NCBI GenBank assembly: GCA_003133815.1
Contig: PKZR01000026.1
Location: 197 to 7,374 of the forward strand
DNA length: 7,178 nt
Reading direction: 5' to 3'
Source of the DNA: Limisphaerales bacterium
GTDB taxonomy: Bacteria > Verrucomicrobiota > Verrucomicrobiia > Limisphaerales > UBA11358
The notes under the pieces were generated by a model, which made no database searches, had not been told where the DNA came from, and saw nothing but the letters and a program-made list of their open reading frames with translations. Positions 1-7,174 of this stretch are shown in pieces (positions within the stretch are counted from its first letter, which is position 1; every line of letters begins with the position of its first letter). A program made the translations under genes and the position numbers.

Positions 1-582
1 ATCCTTCGTTCCCACCACCCCGCCCTGCGCGCGCGATTCGGATATCCGCAACACGTCGCGCTCCACCTCGTCCATCAGCGCATCCACCTCGCCCTCGTAA
101 TCATAAACGCGGCCTACCACCTCCGTGCAGGTCTGGATCATTTTCCGCAGCAGGAATTTTTCGCGGACAATTTCCAGATAGTAGGAAAGGTTCGCCGCGC
201 TCGGAACGGAATCCTGAAGCTGCGACAAATACGCGATCCCGCCAATCTGTTCCAGAAGCTGTTTGTCCTTCAACTTTTGCTGGACCGTGATGATGTCAAT
301 CGCCTCCCGCGTGTTGAACATCTCCGCGAGCATTTCATAAATTGTCTGGTGACGGAGGTCGTAGAAAAATTCCGCGCCGCTGTCCTTCAACTTTTCGATG
401 CACTCGCCCAGGCATTCGTTCGGCGAGAGCAGCGCGCAACCGAGCACGCCCATCTCGGCCTCCGGCGAATGCGGCGGCAGACGGTCAACGGACGGACGGG
501 CATCCGCGCGCGCGGATTTTTGCCGCCGGGCTTTTTTCAAATCTGCCGTCGCTCCTGCGATGTCGGAAACGGAATCAATCAT
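1..582 (-). CDS. dnaB: Replicative DNA helicase DnaB, N-terminal part (runs off the left edge)
   Basis: Reading the minus strand from the ATG at 582-580 gives 194 codons without a stop, running off the window at position 1. Residues 1-34 form a basic, probably disordered leader. From residue 35 (LPPHSPEAE, then GVLGCALL) the sequence follows the DnaB N-terminal helical domain, including FYDLRHQTIYEMLAEM (about 73-88), AIDIITVQQKL (about 94-104), GGIAYLSQLQDSVPSAANL (about 114-132) and YLEIVREKFLLRKMI (about 135-149). The reading ends in the linker before the RecA-like motor, so the Walker A motif and DNA-binding loops lie outside the window. DnaB is the hexameric ATP-driven helicase that opens the replication fork; its N-terminal domain forms the ring collar and contacts primase. 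No clear Shine-Dalgarno sequence precedes the ATG. An alternative start inside the leader is possible, but the conserved domain is secure. Confidence 0.93.
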   Translation of the reverse strand, partial: MIDSVSDIAGATADLKKARRQKSARADARPSVDRLPPHSPEAEMGVLGCALLSPNECLGECIEKLKDSGAEFFYDLRHQTIYEMLAEMFNTREAIDIITVQQKLKDKQLLEQIGGIAYLSQLQDSVPSAANLSYYLEIVREKFLLRKMIQTCTEVVGRVYDYEGEVDALMDEVERDVLRISESRAQGGVVGTKD

Positions 583-624
583 GACATAATGAAGCGGTAA
601 AAATTCATTTGTAGCAAACTTGAT

Positions 625-653
625 TTATGCGCAGAAAGAAAGTTCTTCACAAA
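625..653 (-). promoter_or_regulatory. Candidate sigma-70-type promoter for dnaB
   Basis: On the minus strand, TTGTGA (653-648) and CATAAA (630-625) are separated by exactly 17 bases, each matching the vegetative consensus at four of six positions. A/T-rich sequence with runs of T lies just upstream of the -35 element, as in UP elements. The predicted transcription start near 618 would give a leader of about 36 nt before the dnaB ATG. Seen by eye only; matches of this quality also occur by chance in AT-rich gaps. Confidence 0.33.
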
Positions 654-713
654 AAACAAAAAATATCCAATCGCAGTCGAGATGGTTTACAAAACTCCTG
701 TGGATATCTTTTA

Positions 714-753
714 CAAGTTTCAATTGTCGTTTGGAAAATTTATTGGAAACTTG
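714..753. repeat. 8-bp inverted repeat, 24-nt spacer
   Basis: CAAGTTTC at 714-721 is the exact reverse complement of GAAACTTG at 746-753. A shifted pairing (GTTTCAA 717-723 with TTGAAAC 751-757) is an alternative. It sits directly left of the larger element at 761-872. It could be an arm of the same structured element or a chance palindrome in AT-rich DNA. Confidence 0.4.
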
Positions 754-760
754 AAACAGA

Positions 761-872
761 ATGCAGGCCGAGGGCGGTTTTGGAAGCCGCCAGTTTGACT
801 TCGGTTGCCTAGACAGCGCGATTGAGTTTGGACCTCAATCTTATAGCCGGCGAAAAACAGCTCGGCCTGCAT
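761..872. repeat. Compound inverted-repeat element: 12-bp outer arms enclosing two hairpins
   Basis: ATGCAGGCCGAG at 761-772 is the perfect reverse complement of CTCGGCCTGCAT at 861-872. Inside lie two local hairpins: 773-791 (GGCGGTTT-TGG-AAGCCGCC, eight pairs including one G-T) and 820-840 (GATTGAG, 7-nt loop, CTCAATC, seven perfect pairs). The whole folds as an outer stem closing a multi-branched loop, about 112 nt. It could be a small structured RNA on either strand, or a MITE-like or REP-like element with terminal inverted repeats. No obvious target-site duplication flanks it (left TTGAAACAGA, right GTAAATCATG). It does not match the SRP RNA, 6S RNA, RNase P or riboswitch cores I know. 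The structure is seen in the sequence; its nature is not known. Confidence 0.5.
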
Positions 873-941
873 GTAAATCATGCTTTGGTTTAAATCTTCT
901 CCAAGCCAAAGTTGTTTTTCTATTTCACAAAGTTATTCGCC

Positions 942-1003
942 AAAAAAACCCTCTCCGCCGCGACCTGCCGCGAAGGTGCGAGCAAGGGGGGACGGGGAGA
1001 AGG
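942..1003 (-). terminator. Rho-independent terminator of the 245-aa gene
   Basis: On the minus strand, about 20 nt after the stop at 1025, CCTTCTCC (1003-996) pairs with GGAGAGGG (956-949): eight pairs with one G-T. The run of seven T (948-942) follows directly. A second, inner hairpin with a one-base bulge (CGC-G-ACCT with AGGTGCG, about 960-980) extends the structure. Position, stem and T-tract fit intrinsic termination for the minus-strand gene. Confidence 0.72.
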
Positions 1004-1024
1004 ATTAAGGATGAGGTGTCGAAT

Positions 1025-1762
1025 TTATTTCGTCGTTGCATCCGCCGCCTTCGTGGCAGTCGTCCCCGTTGACGGCGGCGCAGATGCTGGCGTGCTGGCG
1101 TGGTGCGGGCCGTGCTCCACATGGCTGGCGCTGATCCACGCCGCCAGTTTTTCCGGGTTGTTTGCATAGACCGCGCGGAAAATCGCGTCCAGATAATTCC
1201 TCTGCTTCCTGCCATCGCGCACCAGGCCGGCGATTTGCGCCGTGCTCAACACCCCCTGCTCCCGGCTTTGCTCGTGCGTCCCGGACACCGTGCCAATCGC
1301 CTTCAACTGCGCCTGCAAGTCCGCCACCAGCGTCGCCGACAATGCGTGATCCACAAACACCTGCACCCGTGCGGCCTTGGCCGCCACCGTCGCCGCGTCA
1401 TCCGTCGCCGTCGGCACCAATGCCGCCAGATAGATATTGGCCGTGCGCAGCACCTCGCCCGGATTGAAATGCGCCGGGCGCGGAAACGCGTCGGCGAAGC
1501 CGGGAACATCCGCGTTATAGGCGATGGCGATGGTCGCCATGGCGTCCAGATTCTTGTCCAGCGCCAGAATCAGCGCGTTTTGCGCCGTGACGGTGACGGG
1601 CTTTTGAGTGGCCCCGGCGTTTACGAGCTGGGTGTTGATGCCGGTGAGGTTGCTGACATACGCCGCCCCCTTGCTGGTGGCCGGAATATCGTTGCTGTTG
1701 GTTTTGCAGAAGACCAGCGAGCGGCCAAAACTGTCGCACTCGCGAATTATTTTTTGTTCCAT
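1025..1762 (-). CDS. Helical hypothetical protein, 245 aa
   Basis: The gene starts at ATG 1762-1760 and stops with TAA at 1027-1025. I do not recognise a named domain. The protein is alanine-rich and looks almost entirely alpha-helical. It opens with MEQKIIRECDSF and GRSLVFCKTNSNDIPA (about 13-28), followed by helices that resemble a group of uncharacterised Verrucomicrobia/Acidobacteria proteins sharing a short charged start, one Phe-Cys motif and long Ala/Leu helices. The last 30 or so residues are a Thr/Ala/Pro/Ser-rich tail with histidines (HVEHGPHH), probably disordered. There is no signal peptide or membrane segment, so it is probably cytoplasmic. It stands alone with its own terminator and is divergent from the SEC-C gene. 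No strong Shine-Dalgarno sequence is visible. Family resemblance is from memory; function is unknown. Confidence 0.82.
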   Translation of the reverse strand: MEQKIIRECDSFGRSLVFCKTNSNDIPATSKGAAYVSNLTGINTQLVNAGATQKPVTVTAQNALILALDKNLDAMATIAIAYNADVPGFADAFPRPAHFNPGEVLRTANIYLAALVPTATDDAATVAAKAARVQVFVDHALSATLVADLQAQLKAIGTVSGTHEQSREQGVLSTAQIAGLVRDGRKQRNYLDAIFRAVYANNPEKLAAWISASHVEHGPHHASTPASAPPSTGTTATKAADATTK

Positions 1763-1782
1763 AATTAATCAGTGATTTCGAT

Positions 1783-1809
1783 TTGTTGTTTAGCAGGCGG
1801 AAACAACAA
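1783..1809. promoter_or_regulatory. Perfect 9-bp inverted repeat in the divergent gap (candidate operator)
   Basis: TTGTTGTTT (1783-1791) and AAACAACAA (1801-1809) are exact reverse complements around a 9-nt spacer. It lies 20 bp upstream of the minus-strand 245-aa gene and about 140 bp upstream of the plus-strand SEC-C gene. An operator for a dimeric regulator is one reading; a leader hairpin is another. No promoter hexamers with convincing spacing were found on either side. Confidence 0.42.
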
Positions 1810-1947
1810 GCCATTTTCCAAAAGGCCTTTCCGTCCGTTCCAAACAATTATGAAATCTCCCGTCAAATCCGCTCACCATTTGTTGTCATAAAATTTCGCA
1901 ATATATGTGTAGCGACCGAGCAACCCTTCGGCGGAGAATTATCAATC

Positions 1948-4020
<2,073 letters not shown>

Positions 4021-4041
4021 TTTTTATTCCCGGCGATTTCA

Positions 4042-4134
4042 GCGCCGTCAGGCGCGACATATTTATAGAACCATGTTCCAGCACAATTCAAGCCCCGTCG
4101 GGGCGGTATATTCGGAAGTTGTCGCACCTGACGG
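4042..4134. repeat. Cluster of CCGTC-type palindromic repeats
   Basis: Three related units lie between the two plus-strand genes. Unit A is a hairpin GCGCC-GTCA-GGCGC (4042-4055) followed by GACATATTTATAG. Unit B is GCCCC-GTC-GGGGC (4092-4104) followed by GGTATATTC. Unit C (4120-4134, TGTCGCACCTGACGG) is the reverse complement of part of unit A (4045-4059) with 14 of 15 bases matching, so A and C can pair into a long stem enclosing B. The pattern of a short GC palindrome followed by an ATATT tract matches dispersed intergenic repeats I know from Verrucomicrobia and Bacteroidetes. It could act in transcript ends or be REP-like; the copy number in this genome cannot be seen here. Confidence 0.6.
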
Positions 4135-4201
4135 AGTTTGGTTGAAATTCAAAATGTGCAGCCTGCAAATATGCCAGCACTGACGGGCTTTGAAGTTTTG
4201 A

Positions 4202-4218
4202 ATCCGTGTCCATCCGTG
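4202..4218. repeat. Short direct repeat ATCCGTG
   Basis: ATCCGTG occurs at 4202-4208 and 4212-4218, ten bases apart, in the gap before the 346-aa gene. The phrase ATCCGTGTCCATCCGTG resembles a common dispersed intergenic repeat seen in many bacteria. No function is implied. The rest of the gap (4135-4286) holds nothing else I can support. Confidence 0.35.
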
Positions 4219-4286
4219 ATTAAACTTCAGCCGTCAATTTTCGCGTGCGCGCCGGTGGGGGACATGGTTAGCTTTCTGGCCAGCCT

Positions 4287-5327
4287 ATGAAACATTTGCC
4301 GTTTGAATCCATCTACCGGTCGAATTATGAGGTGGTGGAGGAGCGGCAGGGTCATCTGCGGCTGTATCCGCATACGCAGCAGTTGCCGGTGCTGCTGCGG
4401 GCGCTGAACCTCGAATTTCACGGCGGCCTGCCCGGCCACATCGCGCGGGTGGACCGGCGCGGCGACGGTTTTCACAAGCTCCTGCTCCGCATGGCCACGA
4501 TCAGCTATTGCCAGCTCTTCAATGACGCGCGGAAGGATGAACTGCGGCTGTTTCCGTTGCCCGATCCCGACCTCGTTTACAGGCTGGCGGTGGTGCAGCA
4601 AATCACCGAGGAGACGCGGCGCGGGCCGGCCCATCAATTCCGGTTTTATGCCGGGCCGGATTTTTCCCCGGAAATCCGGCTTTCCGGCAAGCGGCTCGTG
4701 TTTGCCGACCATGTGCTGGAACGTTTTTCCACGCGCGTGCCAAACCACGTCGGGGCCGACCTGTCCAATTTGCTTCACAGTTTCTACGCCCGTTCCGTCC
4801 TGGCGCTGCCTGTGGGGCCGGGCTACGGACTGATCTTTAATCATGCCGGCTCCATCCTCGCGTTTCCCTTCAAGGAGACGGACACGGAGTTTTTCATCAC
4901 CACCTGCCTGACGACGAACGAGATCAACACCCTGCGTCAGGAATTCCCGCCGCGGGCGTTGAATTTTCATTACGGCGAGACCTTTGTCCGTCCGACCATC
5001 CGGCACTGGCTGCCGACGGAATGGATGCTGGAATTTTGCAAAATCTGGGAGCGGAAAGTCCCCCTGCCGCCGCTGGCGCCCACGAATGAGGCGCAGGTGA
5101 ACTGGCCCTTGGCGGCCAGCCGGCTCAAGGACGTTTTCACGGCCAGCGGACACGGACCGGGTTCGCGGGTCATGTTTCTGGACCAGGTGGTTGGCCCCTG
5201 CGTTTTTGACCGGCGGCCGGGCGAGGCAGAGCCGCGCATTGTGGAGGCCGACCTTTACAAAAAGGCGCTTCCCGGCAAGGCCGACTGGGACGCGGTTTTT
5301 GCCGGAACGGAGACTCCGCCCGCTTGA
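4287..5327 (+). CDS. Hypothetical protein, 346 aa, with a His-x2-Glu-Arg motif domain
   Basis: The gene opens at ATG 4287 and stops at TGA 5325-5327. It has high third-position GC, matching the neighbouring SEC-C gene, while the long antisense frame over it reads as Arg/Gly/Pro/Gln-rich noise. I do not recognise a named family. Residues 1-135 are mixed and unassigned. Residues about 138-215 form a candidate small domain: FADHVLERFSTR (His142, Glu145, Arg146, Arg150), a hydrophobic core (SVLALPVGPGYGLIF, 170-184), then FPFKETDTEFFITTCLTTNEI (193-213). The H-x2-ER-x3-R start and the strand carrying FFITTCL recall DUF4258-type domains of the RelE-like (BECR) fold, but this is a weak resemblance by eye. 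The C-terminal third (HWLPTEWMLEFCKIWE, about 240-255) is unassigned. No Shine-Dalgarno sequence is clear, and there is no signal peptide. It is 266 bp from the SEC-C gene, with repeats between them, so they are probably not one operon. Confidence 0.8.
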   Translation: MKHLPFESIYRSNYEVVEERQGHLRLYPHTQQLPVLLRALNLEFHGGLPGHIARVDRRGDGFHKLLLRMATISYCQLFNDARKDELRLFPLPDPDLVYRLAVVQQITEETRRGPAHQFRFYAGPDFSPEIRLSGKRLVFADHVLERFSTRVPNHVGADLSNLLHSFYARSVLALPVGPGYGLIFNHAGSILAFPFKETDTEFFITTCLTTNEINTLRQEFPPRALNFHYGETFVRPTIRHWLPTEWMLEFCKIWERKVPLPPLAPTNEAQVNWPLAASRLKDVFTASGHGPGSRVMFLDQVVGPCVFDRRPGEAEPRIVEADLYKKALPGKADWDAVFAGTETPPA

Positions 5328-5485
5328 CCGGCATCCGGGCAAACGCTTCCCTCTCGCCGTGCTGGGGCGGGGTGAGGTGCTTCATAACACGGAAATTGAC
5401 GCCGCCAAATTTCCGGCGCACACTCGCGCCAGCAAACATAAAACTGTATTTCACCGTGAGACATTCAGAACACGACTTGAACGGA
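5328..5485. other. Non-coding stretch with two small inverted repeats
   Basis: Between the 346-aa gene and the carB remnant I see no gene. It contains an imperfect GC hairpin at 5350-5377 (CCTC and CGCC arms with mismatches, no T-tract). It also holds a perfect 8-bp inverted repeat, CGGAAATT (5390-5397) and AATTTCCG (5408-5415), with a 10-nt spacer. Either might end the upstream transcript or serve as an operator for the downstream operon, whose promoter should lie somewhere in 5328-5606. No promoter with good hexamers was found. Confidence 0.4.
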
Positions 5486-5593
5486 TTCAGCATCAAGGAG
5501 ATTTTCAACCTCACGAAAATCGACCGCTGGTTTCTGGTGCAGATCAAGGAGATTGTGGATTTTGAGGAGGAGTTGGCGGGGGCGAAGAATTAA
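5486..5593 (+). pseudogene. carB: Fragment of carB (carbamoyl-phosphate synthase large subunit)
   Basis: In one frame, 5486-5593 reads FSIKEIFNLTKIDRWFLVQI, continuing KEIVDFEEELAGAKN, then TAA. This is the conserved CarB segment (typically S-x-EEIxxLTKIDPWFLxQIKEIVxxEEEL) near the border between the first synthetase unit and the oligomerisation domain. A whole CarB is over 1000 residues; here only about 35 are present. The reading upstream (HSEHDLNG and before) does not look like CarB, nor does anything beyond the stop. CarB joins carbamate-forming steps feeding arginine and pyrimidine synthesis, but this piece cannot encode an enzyme. It looks like a recombination scar or a captured duplicate. 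The amino-acid pattern is well preserved, suggesting a recent origin. It lies 13 bp before the toxin gene. Confidence 0.75.
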
Positions 5594-5606
5594 ATAAACG
5601 CTACAT

Positions 5607-5849
5607 ATGGCTGCCATACCTCGACCAAAACCTTGCTACCTCGATAACTTTGAGGTATGGAAAACGGTGGGCGGGCAAAAAGTATGGAGAAATGAAGAAG
5701 GGTCTCGTTTGTATACATGGGACGCAATGCATGGAGAAATTGAAGTTTTTAACGAGTGGGGGTATCATTTGGGCGTGATAGATGCAGTCAGTGGCGAGTT
5801 ATTGAAACACAAACAGGCTGTGAAAGGCCGCAAAATCAACATCAAATAA
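5607..5849 (+). CDS. Stand-alone colicin E3/cloacin-type ribonuclease (toxin), 80 aa
   Basis: The protein is almost entirely the C-terminal cytotoxic domain of colicin E3 and cloacin DF13. WRNEEGSRLYTWDAMHGEIE (27-46) lines up with the colicin stretch containing IYEWDSQHGELE. YHLGVIDAVSGELLK (53-67) lines up with QHLGSFDPKTGNQLK, and GRKINIK (74-80) with the KRNIKKYL end. By this alignment Asp39, His42 and Glu46 match E3 Asp510, His513 and Glu517, and Arg75 matches Arg545, the catalytic set. Colicin E3 cuts 16S rRNA in the decoding site, stopping translation. The usual translocation and receptor domains are absent, and an in-frame stop at 5595-5597 excludes a longer N-terminus, so it cannot be a secreted bacteriocin by itself. 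Gene 2 of the operon follows after 9 nt. No Shine-Dalgarno sequence is clear. I expect an intracellular toxin. Activity is inferred from the motif. Confidence 0.87.
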   Translation: MAAIPRPKPCYLDNFEVWKTVGGQKVWRNEEGSRLYTWDAMHGEIEVFNEWGYHLGVIDAVSGELLKHKQAVKGRKINIK

Positions 5850-5858
5850 ATTGTCCAT

Positions 5859-6170
5859 ATGAAATTCATTGAACAAGTTCTTGAGGGTGATGTGCTCCAC
5901 ACAGAAATTGATGACTTTGTCGAACAATGGCATCGGATAGAAACCGGCGAAAGCCTCGCCGAGTTTCTCGGTTTTACAGATGACGAATATGCGCTCTGGG
6001 TTGAACAGCCAGAAGCTCTACGCTCTATCCTTTTCTGTCGCACAAATGATATCCAACCTGGCGAAGCTTCTGAATGGAAGGAAGCCCATCGCGTCGCTGC
6101 ACGTTCCCAAGGCGCAGGCGATGCAGGAGCACTGCTTGATTGGCTCAAAAAAACTGGCCGGCTTGATTGA
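5859..6170 (+). CDS. Candidate antitoxin/immunity protein, 103 aa
   Basis: ATG 5859 lies 9 nt after the toxin stop, and TGA 6168-6170 overlaps the next ATG. The protein is acidic in its first half (EGDVLHTEIDDFVEQW, 9-24), suiting a partner for a basic RNase. Residues 32-61 carry the recognisable segment SLAEFLGFTDDEYALWVEQP, then EALRSILFCR. That Leu-Gly-Phe/Met-Thr-x-x-Glu-Tyr-x-x-Trp-Val pattern occurs in many small uncharacterised proteins, which I recall seeing next to toxin genes. It shows no resemblance to the beta-sheet immunity protein Im3 of colicin E3. No helix-turn-helix, membrane segment or signal peptide is evident. Its role as antitoxin is inferred from size, charge and gene order. 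It could instead be a substrate-adaptor for the protease. Confidence 0.8.
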   Translation: MKFIEQVLEGDVLHTEIDDFVEQWHRIETGESLAEFLGFTDDEYALWVEQPEALRSILFCRTNDIQPGEASEWKEAHRVAARSQGAGDAGALLDWLKKTGRLD

Positions 6171-7132
6171 TGCTCCCTGAAGAAAAGATTGCGCGCCGTT
6201 TTTCGGAAAAGAGAGGACTTACGCCTCCGGTAAATGTCGAAGCCTTGGTCCAAGAGTTCGCCACTCTTGAGGAGGATTTCTTACCTGCAGATTATGACGC
6301 AGTATTTTTGGATAAATCTGCCAATCACCCACGCCCAAGAGTGATTATTACGGTCGGACAGCCAGCCACTAGACGAGTATTTACGCTAGCTCACGAATTG
6401 GGACACATTGTTATTCCTTGGCACAATGGAACGCATTTTTGTCGCGTCGGAGCGGAAGCAAGACTTGTCGACAGACTGGTGAAAGAGGTCGAGTCTCAAG
6501 CAAATCGTTTCGCAGCCGAATTACTGATGCCAAGTGCTTGGGTTACCGAGTTAATCGGGAAAACTGGCGGATTGAAGAATCAAATCGACGCGGTAAGACA
6601 GGCAAACGTTTCATACCACGCAGCGAGCATTCGTTTGATTCAGTTATTGCCTCCCGGATTTGCATTTATTGAAGTTGATTCCAGTGATCACATCATTCGC
6701 ACAGCAAGTTCTCCGGGGACGTTTGTTCGCATTCCGGATGAGGGTGCTAAACTCAATCAACATGATTTGGACTCAATCGCGGCGGATTCTGTTACATTTA
6801 AGAGCGGCTCATCAAAAATTCACTGGTGGCATTTTTTGGCAAAGATCAAACCTCCATTAGCTGCAAGCTCAGGGGAAACGTCGAATGAGATGATTAAGCG
6901 AATCGCAAATGAGGTATTCCAGGACGAAACGGCGGCAAGGAAAGCAGTGATGTCTGTTAATGGAGTTATTGGAGCTGCAAACGGAACGAACCTCCGACAG
7001 GCCCATGGCGATTTGTTTACCATTCTTAAACAACGATTTCTTGGACGGCATGAAATCGCGCCTCTGGTGGGTCATAGTCAGTTTGACGAATTCCTGTATA
7101 AGCGGGTAAAGGACATAGAAGCACGCCAATAG
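6170..7132 (+). CDS. ImmA/IrrE-family zinc metallo-endopeptidase, 320 aa
   Basis: I choose the ATG at 6170, which overlaps the TGA of the preceding gene (TGATG), pointing to translational coupling; a TTG one codon upstream is an alternative. Residues 71-85, FTLAHELGHIVIPWH, hold the HExxH zinc motif (His75, Glu76, His79). VESQANRFAAELLMP (107-121) is the family's second signature, with Glu108 the expected third ligand. This is the ImmA/IrrE (COG2856) fold, seen in ICEBs1 ImmA, which cleaves the ImmR repressor, and in radiation-response regulator IrrE. Unlike many members it has no N-terminal helix-turn-helix; residues 1-60 are a short lead-in. The C-terminal half (about 150-320) is long, with a conserved-looking VNGVIGAANG (262-271) and a helical end (about 285-320). 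A cytoplasmic protease acting on the antitoxin, or sensing a cue, is the natural inference. Confidence 0.9.
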   Translation: MLPEEKIARRFSEKRGLTPPVNVEALVQEFATLEEDFLPADYDAVFLDKSANHPRPRVIITVGQPATRRVFTLAHELGHIVIPWHNGTHFCRVGAEARLVDRLVKEVESQANRFAAELLMPSAWVTELIGKTGGLKNQIDAVRQANVSYHAASIRLIQLLPPGFAFIEVDSSDHIIRTASSPGTFVRIPDEGAKLNQHDLDSIAADSVTFKSGSSKIHWWHFLAKIKPPLAASSGETSNEMIKRIANEVFQDETAARKAVMSVNGVIGAANGTNLRQAHGDLFTILKQRFLGRHEIAPLVGHSQFDEFLYKRVKDIEARQ

Positions 7133-7157
7133 ACTTGGTTAATCGCCCTTCGATTAC

Positions 7158-7174
7158 GAATCCCAACGGGATTC
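7158..7174. repeat. 7-bp perfect hairpin downstream of the protease gene
   Basis: GAATCCC (7158-7164), loop AAC, GGGATTC (7168-7174) form a perfect stem 25 bp after the protease stop. No T-tract follows within the window, so intrinsic termination is unproven. The sequence type (AATCCC-AAC-GGGATT) resembles dispersed short palindromes, and the window ends four bases later. Confidence 0.5.

Larger units (their letters stand above)
654..941. other. Non-coding gap between dnaB and the 245-aa gene
   Basis: No convincing gene is seen here. The short open frames crossing this stretch have no recognisable protein content and cross strong inverted repeats. The gap holds an 8-bp inverted repeat (714-753) and a compound inverted-repeat element (761-872), listed separately. 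The left part (about 600-760) is markedly AT-rich compared with the genes on either side. No tRNA, rRNA or known riboswitch could be recognised. Confidence 0.6.

Noticed and set aside
277..600. Plus-strand open frame of 107 codons within the dnaB region
   Set aside because: The minus strand encodes a clear DnaB N-terminal domain across the same bases.
699..707. DnaA-box-like sequence TGTGGATAT near dnaB, suggesting an origin
   Set aside because: Only one copy, with one mismatch to the TTATCCACA consensus on the other strand. No cluster of boxes and no dnaA or dnaN neighbour.
1100..1768. Plus-strand open frame of 222 codons opposite the 245-aa gene
   Set aside because: It is very Arg-rich and low in complexity, and the terminator at 942-1003 fits the minus-strand gene.
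4042..4218. Possible CRISPR array from the repeats between the two plus-strand genes
   Set aside because: Units differ in sequence, orientation and spacing, with no equal-length spacers and no cas genes.
4227..5342. Long antisense open frame of 371 codons over the 346-aa gene
   Set aside because: Its product is Arg/Gly/Pro/Gln-rich with no domain, while the plus-strand reading has balanced composition and high third-position GC. It is a shadow of a GC-rich gene.
5324..5593. An 89-codon open frame containing the carB segment as a possible real gene
   Set aside because: It lacks an ATG at its start, its first 50 codons cross inverted repeats and look non-coding, and only the last 36 codons are CarB-like. 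A remnant is the simpler reading.
5765..6253. Antisense open frame of 162 codons over the candidate antitoxin
   Set aside because: It is Ser/Arg-rich without domain features and spans three tightly packed plus-strand genes.
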